Source: Dyadobacter sp. 676 | Lineage (GTDB): Bacteria > Bacteroidota > Bacteroidia > Cytophagales > Spirosomataceae | Assembly (NCBI RefSeq): GCF_040448675.1 | Contig: NZ_CP159289.1 | Coordinates: forward strand, 930,001 to 994,000 | DNA length: 64,000 nt | Direction of reading: 5' to 3' | The notes under the pieces: model-generated | The model's database searches: none | What the model saw: the letters and a program-made list of their open reading frames with translations, nothing else | What the model was told of the DNA's origin: nothing | In this document: one piece after another, positions 17,778 through 27,296 of the stretch | How positions within the stretch are numbered: the stretch's first letter is position 1 | Layout of the letters: every line of letters begins with the position of its first letter | Translations under genes and position numbers: made by a program

Positions 17778-19388
17778 ATGTCCGCTACCGGTCTGCAATC
17801 GCTGGATTACATAGTATTTTTCATCTATCTGATAGGCGTTTCCGCTTATGGTTACTGGATTTACAAAAAGAAACGTTCGAAAGAGGTTAGCTCAACCGAC
17901 TACTTTCTCGCGGAGGGCTCGCTGACATTCTGGGCAATTGGTGCTTCCATTATCGCCTCGAATATTTCCGCCGAGCATTTCATCGGCATGTCGGGATCGG
18001 GATTTGCCATTGGCCTCGCTATTTCTTCCTATGAGTGGATGGCCGCGGCTTCGCTCATTGTCGTGGCGTTGTTTATCCTGCCTGTCTATCTCAAAAACAA
18101 GATTTACACCATGCCGCAATTTTTGCGGGAAAGGTATAATCCCACCGTCGCGACTATTATGGCGGTTTTCTGGCTTCTGTTGTATGTGTTTGTCAACCTT
18201 ACCTCGATCCTGTACCTGGGAGCGCTCGCACTGGAAGTGACGGCCGGGCTGGACTTTCAATACGCGATTGTGGGCCTTGGCCTTTTTGCCATTGTAATAA
18301 CCATCGGTGGAATGAAGGTGATCGGGTATACCGATGTGGTACAGGTGGTTGTACTTGTCCTGGGCGGTTTGGCTACGACCTATCTTGCCCTGGATCTTGT
18401 TTCGCAGCATTTCAACAAGCCGGGCCTTTTTAATGCGCTGGCGTTACTACGCGAACAGGCCGATTCGCATTTCCACATGATCCTGCCGAAGGACAACCCG
18501 TTTTACAAAGATCTTCCCGGACTTACGGTCATCGTCGGCGCGATGTGGATCAACAACCTGGCCTACTTTGGTTGCAACCAGTACATTATCCAGCGAAGCC
18601 TCGGGGCCAGTTTGCCAACTGCACGAAAGGGCATTCTGTTTGCCGCATTTCTCAAATTACTGATTCCGATCATCGTCGTGATTCCGGGCATCGCCGCATT
18701 CGTGCTATATCAAAACGGCATGTTCCAGCAGGAAATGCTCGACGGCAATGTCGTGAAACCGGACCACGCCTACCCGGTTTTGCTGAACCTCCTTCCCGCA
18801 GGATTGAAAGGGATGGCTTTTGCAGCGCTCACCGCCGCCATCGTAGCGTCGCTGGCCGGTAAAGCCAACAGTATATCAACGATTTTTACACTAGACATTT
18901 ACAAACAGTACATCGCCCCGCATGCCACCGAACGCCAGCTTGTCCGAGTGGGCCGCTATACGATCTACGTCGCGATGGGCATCGGCATCGTCATCGCACC
19001 GCAACTGAGGGTGCTCGATCAGGCCTACCAGTTCATTCAGGAATACAGCAGTTTTATCACGCCGGGCGTATTTGCCATTTTTATACTCGGTATGTTCTGG
19101 AAACGGACCACATCCGCCGCTGCATTGACCGCCGCGCTGTTGACGATACCGTTGTCGACAGCAGGGAAATTTCTCGCGCCGGAAATCCCGTTTCTCGACC
19201 GTATGGGCTACATTTTTCTGATACTCTGTGCTGTAATCGCGGCGATTTCGCTTGCCGACCCTAAGAGCAAAAACAATCCGAAAGGTCTGGATATAGAGGC
19301 GTCGATGTTCCGGCCGGGTAAGAGCTTCGTAATCGGATCGGTGCTGATATGTGGCGTGCTGGCGGCATTGTATACGATTTTTTGGTAG
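17778..19388 (+). CDS. SLC5-family sodium:solute symporter, probable inositol importer
   Basis: 536 residues with about 13-14 hydrophobic helices. SSF features include the start LDYIVFFIYLIGVSAYGYWI, the substrate-site segment IASNISAEHFIGMSGSGFAI and the late sodium-site region AALTAAIVASLAGKANSIST. Such SGLT-like proteins are common in Bacteroidota sugar and inositol clusters. Here it is co-directional with the iol genes and is the only inner-membrane transporter of the locus. It would therefore bring inositol into the cytosol after SusCD-mediated passage of the outer membrane (inference from context). Confidence 0.88.
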   Translation: MSATGLQSLDYIVFFIYLIGVSAYGYWIYKKKRSKEVSSTDYFLAEGSLTFWAIGASIIASNISAEHFIGMSGSGFAIGLAISSYEWMAAASLIVVALFILPVYLKNKIYTMPQFLRERYNPTVATIMAVFWLLLYVFVNLTSILYLGALALEVTAGLDFQYAIVGLGLFAIVITIGGMKVIGYTDVVQVVVLVLGGLATTYLALDLVSQHFNKPGLFNALALLREQADSHFHMILPKDNPFYKDLPGLTVIVGAMWINNLAYFGCNQYIIQRSLGASLPTARKGILFAAFLKLLIPIIVVIPGIAAFVLYQNGMFQQEMLDGNVVKPDHAYPVLLNLLPAGLKGMAFAALTAAIVASLAGKANSISTIFTLDIYKQYIAPHATERQLVRVGRYTIYVAMGIGIVIAPQLRVLDQAYQFIQEYSSFITPGVFAIFILGMFWKRTTSAAALTAALLTIPLSTAGKFLAPEIPFLDRMGYIFLILCAVIAAISLADPKSKNNPKGLDIEASMFRPGKSFVIGSVLICGVLAALYTIFW

Positions 19389-19390
19389 CT

Positions 19391-19487
19391 GTCGGCTGTC
19401 AATCAACATTCGATATTTCCGGTTCCTAAACAAGGTAAATTTTTATATATCTCGCGAGAAACTAACATACAACGCTCGACAGCCGAC
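19391..19487. repeat. Inverted repeat between symporter and aldolase (family A relative)
   Basis: GTCGGCTGTC at 19391-19400 is matched by its exact reverse complement GACAGCCGAC at 19478-19487. The right side continues TGCCGAAAGCC, giving the same vocabulary as the repeat at 13717-13863. The 77-base spacer is AT-rich. Again it fills most of the 118 bp gap between two genes of the operon. Confidence 0.6.
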
Positions 19488-19506
19488 TGCCGAAAGCCAT
19501 TTACCC

Positions 19507-20458
19507 ATGCTCTTAACAACGAAACAGCTCTTCCTTAAATGCTATGGCCGGTACGCCGTTCCGGCCGTGAATGTGTTTTTCATGGAGGAAATCCACGGGC
19601 TTTTCGCCGCCGCACAGGAAGCCGATGCACCGTTTATCGTGCAGACGACGCCTTTCGCACGCGACTATGCACACGCGGAAATGCTCCTCTCCATGATCGG
19701 CGCGGCCGCGCGCATCTACCCGCGCGTGGTGTACGCCGTCCACATGGACCATGGTTATGAAGAACACATTTTCGACGCGATCGATAAAGGCGGCTATACA
19801 TCGGTAATGATCGACGCGTCGCATGATGATTTCGAAACAAATGTGGCCCGTACCAGGGCCGTTGTGGCCGCTGCGCATGCCAAGGGCATTAGTGTGGAAG
19901 CGGAACTGGGCGTGCTCGCAGGCGTAGAAGACGACCTGACCGTGGATGCCGCGCATTCGTTTTACACCAATCCCCGGCAGGTGGAGGACTTTGTGAATGC
20001 CACGGATTGCGACAGTCTGGCCATTGCCGTTGGAACCAGCCACGGAGCATACAAATTTTCCGGCGGCCAGGGACTCCAATTCCACATTCTCGAGGAAATC
20101 CGGCGCCGTTTACCCGGCTTCCCGCTGGTTCTGCACGGCGGCTCCAATGTGGCTCCGGAAGTTATCGAACGCATCAACGCTGCGGGCGGACGGCTCAAAA
20201 CGGATGCCAAAGGTGTGCAGGAAGATGAAGTAAGAAAGGCCATACCGCTGGGTATCTGCAAGATCAACATCGCTACCGACACCCGCCTGCTCTGGACAAT
20301 GGTGAACCGCGAATTTTTCCGCGACCGGCCCGACGAATTCGCTCCCACTACCCCAGGGAAGATTTTTATGGAAGAATACAAAAAAGTTTATGTTAAAAAA
20401 GTTCGAATTGTTTGGCTGCTCCGGTAAAGCGGGCGATTTCGCCACTATTACCGGCTGA
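19507..20458 (+). CDS. iolJ: Class II fructose-bisphosphate-type aldolase (IolJ role), C-terminal +1 frameshift
   Basis: Start ATG 19507 (MLLTTKQLFLKCYGRYAVPA). The zinc/active-site motifs of class II aldolases are intact: VYAVHMDHGYEEH, VEAELGVLAG, AVGTSHGAYKF and LVLHGGSNVAPE. As sequenced, the frame ends at 20427 with an odd tail (VYVKKVRIVWLLR). Removing one A from the run at 20380-20385 gives FMLKKFELFGCSGKAGDF, the usual aldolase C-terminal helix, with a stop at 20458 and 316 residues. In this operon it should cleave 2-deoxy-5-keto-gluconate 6-phosphate into DHAP and malonate semialdehyde. The active site lies upstream of the break. Confidence 0.82.
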
Positions 20459-20487
20459 ACCGTTTCGAACAGTAAATATTCAAAGAC

Positions 20488-22353
20488 ATGACAAGACGAC
20501 TCACTGTGGCGCAGGCCACCATCATGTTCCTTAAAAACCAGTATATCGAGCGCGACGGTGTCGAAGAACCGTATTTCGGAGGTTGCTTCGGTATTTTCGG
20601 GCATGGCAATGTAGCGGGACTGGGCCAGGCATTGCAGGAGAACCCCGATTTCCGGTATTACCAGTGCCGGAACGAGCAGTCGATGGTGCACACGGCGGTG
20701 GCTTATGCAAAGGTAAAAAACCGGCTGGGCGCGTTTGTTTGCACGACGTCGATCGGGCCGGGTGCGACCAATATGATCACCGGCGCCGCCCTCGCGACGA
20801 TCAATCGATTGCCTGTGCTGCTGCTTCCCGGCGATATTTTCGCAACACGGGAGCCTAACCCGGTTCTGCAACAACTGGAAAGCGCCGCGTCGCAGGATGT
20901 TTCGGTAAACGACTGTTTTAAGCCTGTTTCGAAATACTGGGACCGCATTAACCGGCCGGAGCAACTCATTTACTCGCTGCCCGAGGTTATGCGCGTGCTT
21001 ACCTCGCAGGCCGAAATGGGCGCTGTAACGCTGTCTATGCCGCAGGATGTGCAAACTCACGCTTACGATTTCCCGGAATCATTGTTCCAAAAAAGGGTAT
21101 GGCACGTGGGTCGCCCCCGCCCGGACCTGGTTACGCTCCGGAAAGCTGCCGAATGGATCAGGTCCGCGGAGAAACCGGTAATTGTAGCCGGTGGCGGAGC
21201 CATTTACAGTGGCGCCACGGGTGTTTTGCACGATTTTGCTACGAAAACCGGCATTCCGGTGGGCGAAACTTTTGCGGGAAAGGGGGCGGTCAGGTTCGAC
21301 GCTCCGTACAGTATCGGCGGGCTTGGCGCAACCGGTACCAAATATGCCATTGACGTAGCGAACCAGGCTGATCTGGTAATTGGCATCGGAACCCGGTACA
21401 GCGATTTTACAACCGCTTCCAAATCGATATTCAAAAACGACGGCGTCCGTTTTATCAACATCAATATCAGCGAATTCGACGCGTTCAAGCACGCCGCATT
21501 GCCGGTGATCGGCGACGCGAAGGCCGCATTGGAAGAGCTGGCCGCATTGCTGGGCAACTACGAAGTAGCAGCCGGTTACCGCGAGCACATTGCCGACATT
21601 AACAAGGCGTGGGATGACGAAGTAACGCAAATCTATGCCGAAGGAAACGGCACCGTCCCTCCTATCGATCAGGCTGTTGTGATTGGTACGTTAAACAGCT
21701 TCATGGACGACCGCGATGTGATGATCAACGCTTCGGGCAGCGCCCCCGGCGACCTGCATAAACTCTGGCGTGCCACCGATCCTAAAAACTTCCACCTCGA
21801 ATATGGCTATTCGTGCATGGGTTACGAGATCGCCGCCGGCCTTGGCGCAAAAATGGCCGACCCTTCACGTGAAGTGTATGTGCTCTGCGGCGACGGCGGG
21901 TATCTGATGAACAACCATGAGATCGTAACGGCTATTCAGGAGGGTGTCCGGTTCACCATCTTACTTTTGAACAACAACGGCTATGCAAGCATCGGCGGAT
22001 TGTCGGAAAGCATCGGCAGTGAGCGTTTTGGAACAATGTATAAATACCGCGATACCGCGACCGGCCAGCTTACCGGCAACTTTTTGCCTGTGGACCTTGC
22101 CGCGAACGCCGAAAGCCTCGGAGCGAACGTTATCCGGGCCACCGACAGGCAATCACTCGAAAATGCGTTGGAGCAAGCCAAAACCGCCGACCGTACGACG
22201 GTGATTTACATCGAAACGAGCCTTTACCGCACGGTAAAGGGTTACCACGCCTGGTGGGAAGTGCCCGTGGCGGAAGTGTCGACATCACCGACCGTTCAAA
22301 AAGCATTTGAAACCTACCGCGAGAACAAGAAAACGCAAAGAATATTTTTATAG
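20488..22353 (+). CDS. iolD: 3D-(3,5/4)-trihydroxycyclohexane-1,2-dione hydrolase IolD
   Basis: 621 residues, a thiamine-diphosphate enzyme of the acetolactate-synthase fold and of the length expected for IolD. The N-terminal Pyr domain has the ring-activating Glu in CRNEQSMVHTAVAYAK. The middle domain follows, and the C-terminal PP domain has LCGDGGYLMNNHEIVTAIQ, the GDG...NN motif for Mg-ThDP. It opens the inositol-derived ring to 5-deoxy-glucuronate, the IolB substrate. Only 29 bp separate it from the frame-corrected aldolase. Confidence 0.92.
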   Translation: MTRRLTVAQATIMFLKNQYIERDGVEEPYFGGCFGIFGHGNVAGLGQALQENPDFRYYQCRNEQSMVHTAVAYAKVKNRLGAFVCTTSIGPGATNMITGAALATINRLPVLLLPGDIFATREPNPVLQQLESAASQDVSVNDCFKPVSKYWDRINRPEQLIYSLPEVMRVLTSQAEMGAVTLSMPQDVQTHAYDFPESLFQKRVWHVGRPRPDLVTLRKAAEWIRSAEKPVIVAGGGAIYSGATGVLHDFATKTGIPVGETFAGKGAVRFDAPYSIGGLGATGTKYAIDVANQADLVIGIGTRYSDFTTASKSIFKNDGVRFININISEFDAFKHAALPVIGDAKAALEELAALLGNYEVAAGYREHIADINKAWDDEVTQIYAEGNGTVPPIDQAVVIGTLNSFMDDRDVMINASGSAPGDLHKLWRATDPKNFHLEYGYSCMGYEIAAGLGAKMADPSREVYVLCGDGGYLMNNHEIVTAIQEGVRFTILLLNNNGYASIGGLSESIGSERFGTMYKYRDTATGQLTGNFLPVDLAANAESLGANVIRATDRQSLENALEQAKTADRTTVIYIETSLYRTVKGYHAWWEVPVAEVSTSPTVQKAFETYRENKKTQRIFL

Positions 22354-22354
22354 C

Positions 22355-22424
22355 GAAGAGAGGAGGAAAGAAGGGAAGAGCTATTACTTTCCTCCCCTTC
22401 TTCCCTCCTCCCTTTCCTCCTTCC
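22355..22424. repeat. Purine/pyrimidine inverted repeat between iolD and iolE
   Basis: 22355-22380 is pure purine (GAAGAGAGGAGGAAAG then AAGGGAAGAG) and 22387-22424 is almost pure pyrimidine and roughly its reverse complement. They are separated by only six bases. In RNA this gives a long G-A/C-U hairpin just before the iolE start codon; in DNA it is a strand-switching purine tract. Confidence 0.65.
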
Positions 22425-22443
22425 ACCCTTTTCCTACAAAAAA

Positions 22444-23346
22444 ATGAATTTCGAAAACATCAGACTGGGCGTTGCGCCTATTAACTGGACCAACGACGAC
22501 ATGCCGGAGCTCGGCGGCGAGAATACTTTTGAGCAATGCGTAAGCGAAATGGCGCTGGCCGGATTTACGGGTTGTGAAGTGGGTAATAAATTCCCCCGCG
22601 ATACCAACGTGCTGAAAAAAGCGTTGGAACTCCGCGGTTTGCAGATCTGCAATCAATGGAACAGCTATGAACTAACGACCAAATCACTCGCCGAAAATCG
22701 TAAGAATTTTACTCAACTGCTCGATTTTCTCGAAACAATGGGCGCCAAGGTGATTGGCGGAGGCGAGACAGGAAACAGTTGCCAGGGCAAAATGGACGTA
22801 CCGGTATTCGAGGGCAAAGGTATGCTGAATACCCGGGACGACTGGAACAACTTCACAAACGGTCTCGACGAGCTCGGCAAGATTGCCCGCGACCGCGGCA
22901 TGAAGCTGGCTTTCCATCACCATATGGGCACCTGCATTCAAACCGTAGCGGAAACCGACCGGCTTCTGAACGAGACCAACCCCGATTATGTATTCCTGAA
23001 CTACGACTGCGGCCATTTCCATTTCGCCGGCGAGGACCCGGTAGCCGCATTGAAAAAATACATCGGCCGCACGGCGCATATCCATTTGAAGGACGTGCGC
23101 CCGAATGTGTTGCAACGCGTACACGATGAGCGCCTGAGCTTCCTCACCGCAGTCAAAAACGGCGTTTTCACCGTTCCCGGCGATCCCGAAGGCTGTATCG
23201 ATTTCCCCTCGTTGTTCTCGATCATCAAAGAAAGCGACTACGCCGGCTGGATCGTCCTCGAAGCCGAGCAAGACCCGGCCAAAGCGAACCCGCTGGAATA
23301 TGCCATTATCGCCCGGAACTTTTTCAGGAAGTTGACAGGCATTTAA
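22444..23346 (+). CDS. iolE: Myo-inosose-2 dehydratase IolE (TIM barrel)
   Basis: 300 residues, start MNFENIRLGVAPINWTNDDM, typical of IolE. The AP-endonuclease-2-like TIM barrel has metal-ligand segments VIGGGETGNSC, LAFHHHMGTCIQ, YDCGHFHFAGEDP and HIHLKDVRP. It dehydrates 2-keto-myo-inositol to the trihydroxycyclohexanedione used by IolD. It is the last gene of the operon; with it every step from inositol to DHAP plus acetyl-CoA is encoded in 12.8-23.3 kb. Confidence 0.92.
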   Translation: MNFENIRLGVAPINWTNDDMPELGGENTFEQCVSEMALAGFTGCEVGNKFPRDTNVLKKALELRGLQICNQWNSYELTTKSLAENRKNFTQLLDFLETMGAKVIGGGETGNSCQGKMDVPVFEGKGMLNTRDDWNNFTNGLDELGKIARDRGMKLAFHHHMGTCIQTVAETDRLLNETNPDYVFLNYDCGHFHFAGEDPVAALKKYIGRTAHIHLKDVRPNVLQRVHDERLSFLTAVKNGVFTVPGDPEGCIDFPSLFSIIKESDYAGWIVLEAEQDPAKANPLEYAIIARNFFRKLTGI

Positions 23347-23390
23347 CCAAAAACTCAACCATTCTTCCCTGCTACATTAGCAGCGCACAT

Positions 23391-23452
23391 ACAACGGCTT
23401 CGGGCGAGCCTCCTGAGAACCGGGAGCATTTCCCGGGGCCGTTTGTCGTTTT
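23391..23452 (+). terminator. Possible terminator region after iolE
   Basis: A perfect inner hairpin CCGGGA-GCATT-TCCCGG (23420-23436) sits inside an outer imperfect stem ACAACGGC/GCCGTTTGT and is followed by CGTTTTG. The T-tract is short. The rest of 23347-23659 shows no gene. Confidence 0.35.
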
Positions 23453-23659
23453 GCCCGATATTTCCACAGCCCCCATTCGCTTTATGTTGCGCTTCTAAAA
23501 GATACCGGCATCGCGGAATCAATCTACATTTTTTGGCCAGGTATTGCACCCGGCGCCACATTTCTTCTTTACCCGACGTAACAGCAGTATATAAAGACAA
23601 TTCCTGTCGCGATACGGCCTATGACATATCAGTTTACTCATTACTTTAAACTGAACACT

Positions 23660-25105
23660 ATGCTGAATTTCAAACGATTACATTTCCTATATGTCCTGAT
23701 TTTCACGTTGGCAGGTTGCAGGGACAAAGATGTCGATCCGGCCATAGGAACGATCGATTCCACGACTGCCGTGGATTACCCCGCTATCAACAGCTGGCTC
23801 TACGATGTCATGGACGATGCCTATTTCTGGTATAAAAACCTGCCTTCCAAAAGCAGCCTGGACGATACCGCCGATCCGCACAATTACTTCGAAAAACTGG
23901 TTTACCAGCGCAGTACAGTGGATCGTTTTTCCGCGGTTACGAATGATATCGACGCCCTGGAAGCCGAGTTCAATGGTGTCAGCAAGATATTCGGGATCAG
24001 CTATTCATTATCGTACATCGACAACGGAAAATCGAATATCGCAGCTTTTCTGAATTACGTGGTCAAAGGGAGCCCGGCAGAAGCGGCTGGCCTGAAACGG
24101 GGCGATATTCTCATGAAAGTCAACGGTACCCAACTGACGTCGGTCAACTATACTTCCCTGCTCGGCAGCAAGGAGACCGTCACCTTCACGCTGGGGCAGG
24201 TCTCGGGTTCCTCCATCGTGGCTGGCAGCCAGACGGTCACCATTACAAAAGCACAGGTAAGCGAAGATCCGGTCCTGTTCTCGACCATTATTTCCAAACC
24301 AGCCTATGGCAAGATTATCGGCTACCTCGTTTATACCCAATTTGTTCCCGGAACGGAGACAGATCAATCCAAATATGACAACGAGCTACGGCAGGTTTTT
24401 GCGGACTTTAAAAGTAAGGGCGTTAACGAGTTCGTGCTCGATCTCCGCTTCAATCCCGGCGGCTACATCAGTTCGGCCGAAACCCTCGCTTCGCTGATCG
24501 GAAAGGGAGTTTCGAGCTCCAGAATTTTCTATAAGGAGCAATGGAATGACAAATACACTGCCTACTGGCAGAAAACAAAGGGCGCCAATGCATTGAATTA
24601 CACTTTCCTCGATGAGGCCGGCAATATCGGAAACAGCCTCGGCCGCGTGTTCGTGCTGACCTCCAACGGCACCGCGTCGGCGAGCGAATTGGTAATCAAC
24701 GGATTAAGACCTTACATGAACGTCGTCACGATCGGTGAGCATACGGCCGGTAAAAATCTCTTCGGATGGCTTGTCAGCGACGACCAGAAGCGGTGGAAGT
24801 GGGGCGCATACATTATGCTCGGACAAACGGCCAATGCCAATGGCGAATCGGATTACGGCACTGTCGACGGAATGACGCCCGATTACCTGGTAGAAGACTC
24901 CGTGGTCCCTTACCTGCCCTTTGGCGACGAAAACGAAACGCTGCTCCGGAAAGCCCTGGACGTCATGGGAGTCCCGGCTCCTGGCGGGCAGCGCCTGGCG
25001 GCTGCGAAGAACGTGGATACTTTCCGCAAAATGCTTCATGACGATCTGAGAACGAAAGAAAATCTCATGATCCGCCCGGGCAGCATCCGGGCAATTCCTC
25101 AGTAA
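23660..25105 (+). CDS. S41-family peptidase lipoprotein with PDZ domain (CtpA-like)
   Basis: 481 residues from ATG 23660 (MLNFKRLHFLYVLIFTLAGC), which gives a lipobox LAGC; an ATG 39 bp upstream would spoil this signal. An N-terminal S41 helper region (NSWLYDVMDDAYFWYKNLPS) is followed by a PDZ domain (about 140-220, VVKGSPAEAAGLKRGDILM) and the tail-protease core. The core has catalytic Ser in LTSNGTASASELVING and Lys in GEHTAGKNLFGW. Envelope C-terminal-processing proteases of this kind are common in Bacteroidota; the target is unknown. It precedes a T9SS cargo gene by 160 bp. Confidence 0.85.
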   Translation: MLNFKRLHFLYVLIFTLAGCRDKDVDPAIGTIDSTTAVDYPAINSWLYDVMDDAYFWYKNLPSKSSLDDTADPHNYFEKLVYQRSTVDRFSAVTNDIDALEAEFNGVSKIFGISYSLSYIDNGKSNIAAFLNYVVKGSPAEAAGLKRGDILMKVNGTQLTSVNYTSLLGSKETVTFTLGQVSGSSIVAGSQTVTITKAQVSEDPVLFSTIISKPAYGKIIGYLVYTQFVPGTETDQSKYDNELRQVFADFKSKGVNEFVLDLRFNPGGYISSAETLASLIGKGVSSSRIFYKEQWNDKYTAYWQKTKGANALNYTFLDEAGNIGNSLGRVFVLTSNGTASASELVINGLRPYMNVVTIGEHTAGKNLFGWLVSDDQKRWKWGAYIMLGQTANANGESDYGTVDGMTPDYLVEDSVVPYLPFGDENETLLRKALDVMGVPAPGGQRLAAAKNVDTFRKMLHDDLRTKENLMIRPGSIRAIPQ

Positions 25106-25217
25106 ACTCTCACATACATATTGTTGTCGGATCGGGCCTGCATTGCGGGCCTTTTCCATTTTGGGACCATTGCATCAAAAAAAGTGGTGTCCGCCCTTTT
25201 ATTAATGTGTATTTCCG

Positions 25218-25225
25218 TAATTTTG
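25218..25225 (+). promoter_or_regulatory. Bacteroidota -7 box upstream of T9SS protein gene
   Basis: TAATTTTG is a perfect match to TAnnTTTG, 39 bp before the chosen start at 25265. A T-rich TTTT (25197-25200) sits 17 bp upstream where a -33 TTTG is expected, a poor match. The position supports the start at 25265 over the upstream ATG at 25121. Confidence 0.45.
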
Positions 25226-25264
25226 GCTCCCTATTTTACTCACGTCCGGTACGCAGGCTTTGAT

Positions 25265-27257
25265 ATGAAGTGGAGCGCTTTACATATTCTTTTGTTTTTC
25301 TTCTCCTTTCTGTCTTTTGCACAGGCGCAGTCCGGCAAACATACCTATCGTTTTTACAAGGATTTCAAGATTGCGCAACCGGAATGCGGCCCTGACCTCG
25401 CGCTTGCGCAGGCGCCCGGCTCATGCGCCGGGGGAACTATCCCCGGGTTGTTTGTCGACGATGTGCTGCCTTGTGGCGTAAAAAGGTTCGTTTACCAAAA
25501 TAATCCCAACTGGGGTTTTCTCTATCCGAATTCCGAAGGCCTCGTTACGGGAACTTACACCATTCAGCTTTACCTGAAAGTGACCAACTGGAGCGGTTCC
25601 AGGACCCGCATCATCGATTTTTCCAATGGGAGCCTCGACGACGGTATTTATTTCACCAAGCGCGGCGCCGCGGCCGACCGTTGTCTCGATGTTTATCCCA
25701 ATGGCATTGCCGGCGATTGCCCGTTTTTTAATACCTCCGCTTACTACCTGCTCACCATTACCCGCGATGGCGCGACAGATAAAATGGAAGTATACGTCGA
25801 TAACACGCTTTTTACCTCCTTCACCGATTCCGGCAAGAATTATGTAGGCAAAACCGGCGTACCCATTTACATTTTCCGCGACGACAAAGCAAAGACTTGT
25901 GAATCGGGCGAGGCACGCTTTGCCTACCTGGCATTCCACGACAAGTATTTTTCCAAAACGGATGTAGAAAAATCATCGTCGGATATCTGTTTTGAAGCCA
26001 ATATCAACCCCTATGCCGATTTTTCAATCTCGCCAAATCCAACCTGCGAGTTTCCCGAAAATATCGAAGTAAAATATACCGGGCCGATTCCCGCACCAGG
26101 CACCGGCTACGATTTTAAATGGGATTGGGACGGTGCAAAAGTAATTTCGGGTTCGGGAATGGGGCCGTACGTACTAAGCTGGGATACCGGCGGCACCAAA
26201 TATGTGACGCTCACCGTCGCGAGCCAGGCATGCGGCAACCCGCTGGTAAACCGCAAACAGGCTATTATCAGCAAACTGGCCCTCACCACCGCGGTAACCG
26301 CCGGCAGTTGCGAAACAGGCACCAATGGCACCATTACACTGACGGGCAGCGAAGGTCTTGCCCCGTATCGATATTCGCTGGACTCCGTCAACTTTCAGAG
26401 TTCCAATATTTTTACAAAGCCGGCAGGGAACTACCGCGCGTTCGTCAGGGATGGAAATGATTGTGTTGTGGCCAAAAACGTAAGCGTACAGTTTGCGAGC
26501 GACATCGAGCTTCGCGCTATGGCAGACACCACCGTGTGCGAGGGGCAATCGGTGCAACTGCTCGCGGAAAGCAACGGGCAATCGTTCATGTGGTTGCCGC
26601 AAACCGGGCTCGACGACGCCGGTGCCCGCGAGCCGGTTGCCACACCCGGGGCCACCACACAATACATCGTTACCGCAACCAAAGGCTTCTGCACGGCAAC
26701 CGACACCGTGCTCGTGAATGTCGCGCCGAAAATCGAAGTGACGGTAACCCCCGACGCGGTGATCGAATACAATGTACCTTTTTTGCTCACGGCTACTTCC
26801 CCCCCAGATCACTGACTACTCCCGTACAGCATTTCTCTGGTCGCCGGCCGACGGGCTGAGTGACCCGAACACCCGGAGCCCCATCGTGACATTGCGCGAA
26901 GACCGGTCCTATACCGTGGATGTGACGTCGGAATTGGGCTGCAAAGGATCGGGCAAGGTAAATCTCTCTATTAAACGACAAGAGAGTATCAATGTACCTA
27001 CGGCATTTTCCCCCAATGGAGATGGCAAAAACGAAGTACTGCTGCCGGTGCTCAACGACATCGGGTCTATCCGCTATTTCCGCATTTTTAATCGCTGGGG
27101 GCAGCTTGTGTTCTTTACCAGGCAACTCAACACCGGTTGGGACGGCTCTTTCAAAGGTGAAATGGCTGCTCCGGGTGCGTATGTATGGGAAATCGAGGGA
27201 GTTTCGACAAAAGGAAAAGTGATCAGTAAGAAAGGAGCGGTGATGCTCATGCAATAA
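25265..27257 (+). pseudogene. Large T9SS type B secreted protein (PKD, gliding-motility C-terminal domain), apparent +1 frameshift
   Basis: Start ATG 25265 (MKWSALHILLFFFSFLSFAQ) gives a clear signal peptide. A LamG/concanavalin-like region (about 20-230), a PKD-like domain (about 255-340, YDFKWDWDGAKVISGSG) and SprB-like repeats (GTNGTITLTGSEGLAPYRYS) follow. The frame breaks at seven C (26799-26805), stopping at TSPPDH. Removing one C gives TSPQITDYSRTAFLWSPADG and leads to the gliding-motility-associated C-terminal domain, NVPTAFSPNGDGKNE through FNRWGQLVFFT to a stop at 27257, 663 residues in all. That end is the T9SS type B signal. The protein is probably an adhesin or surface binder; function not established. 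Confidence 0.8.
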
Positions 27258-27296
27258 TGCGACCGGCCGGCGGCACTGCGCCGACCGACGGCTGTG

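Noticed and set aside
23355..23600. Minus-strand 81-codon frame in the gap after iolE
   Set aside because: Cysteine/arginine-rich with no similarity or signal; overlaps a hairpin region; judged non-coding.
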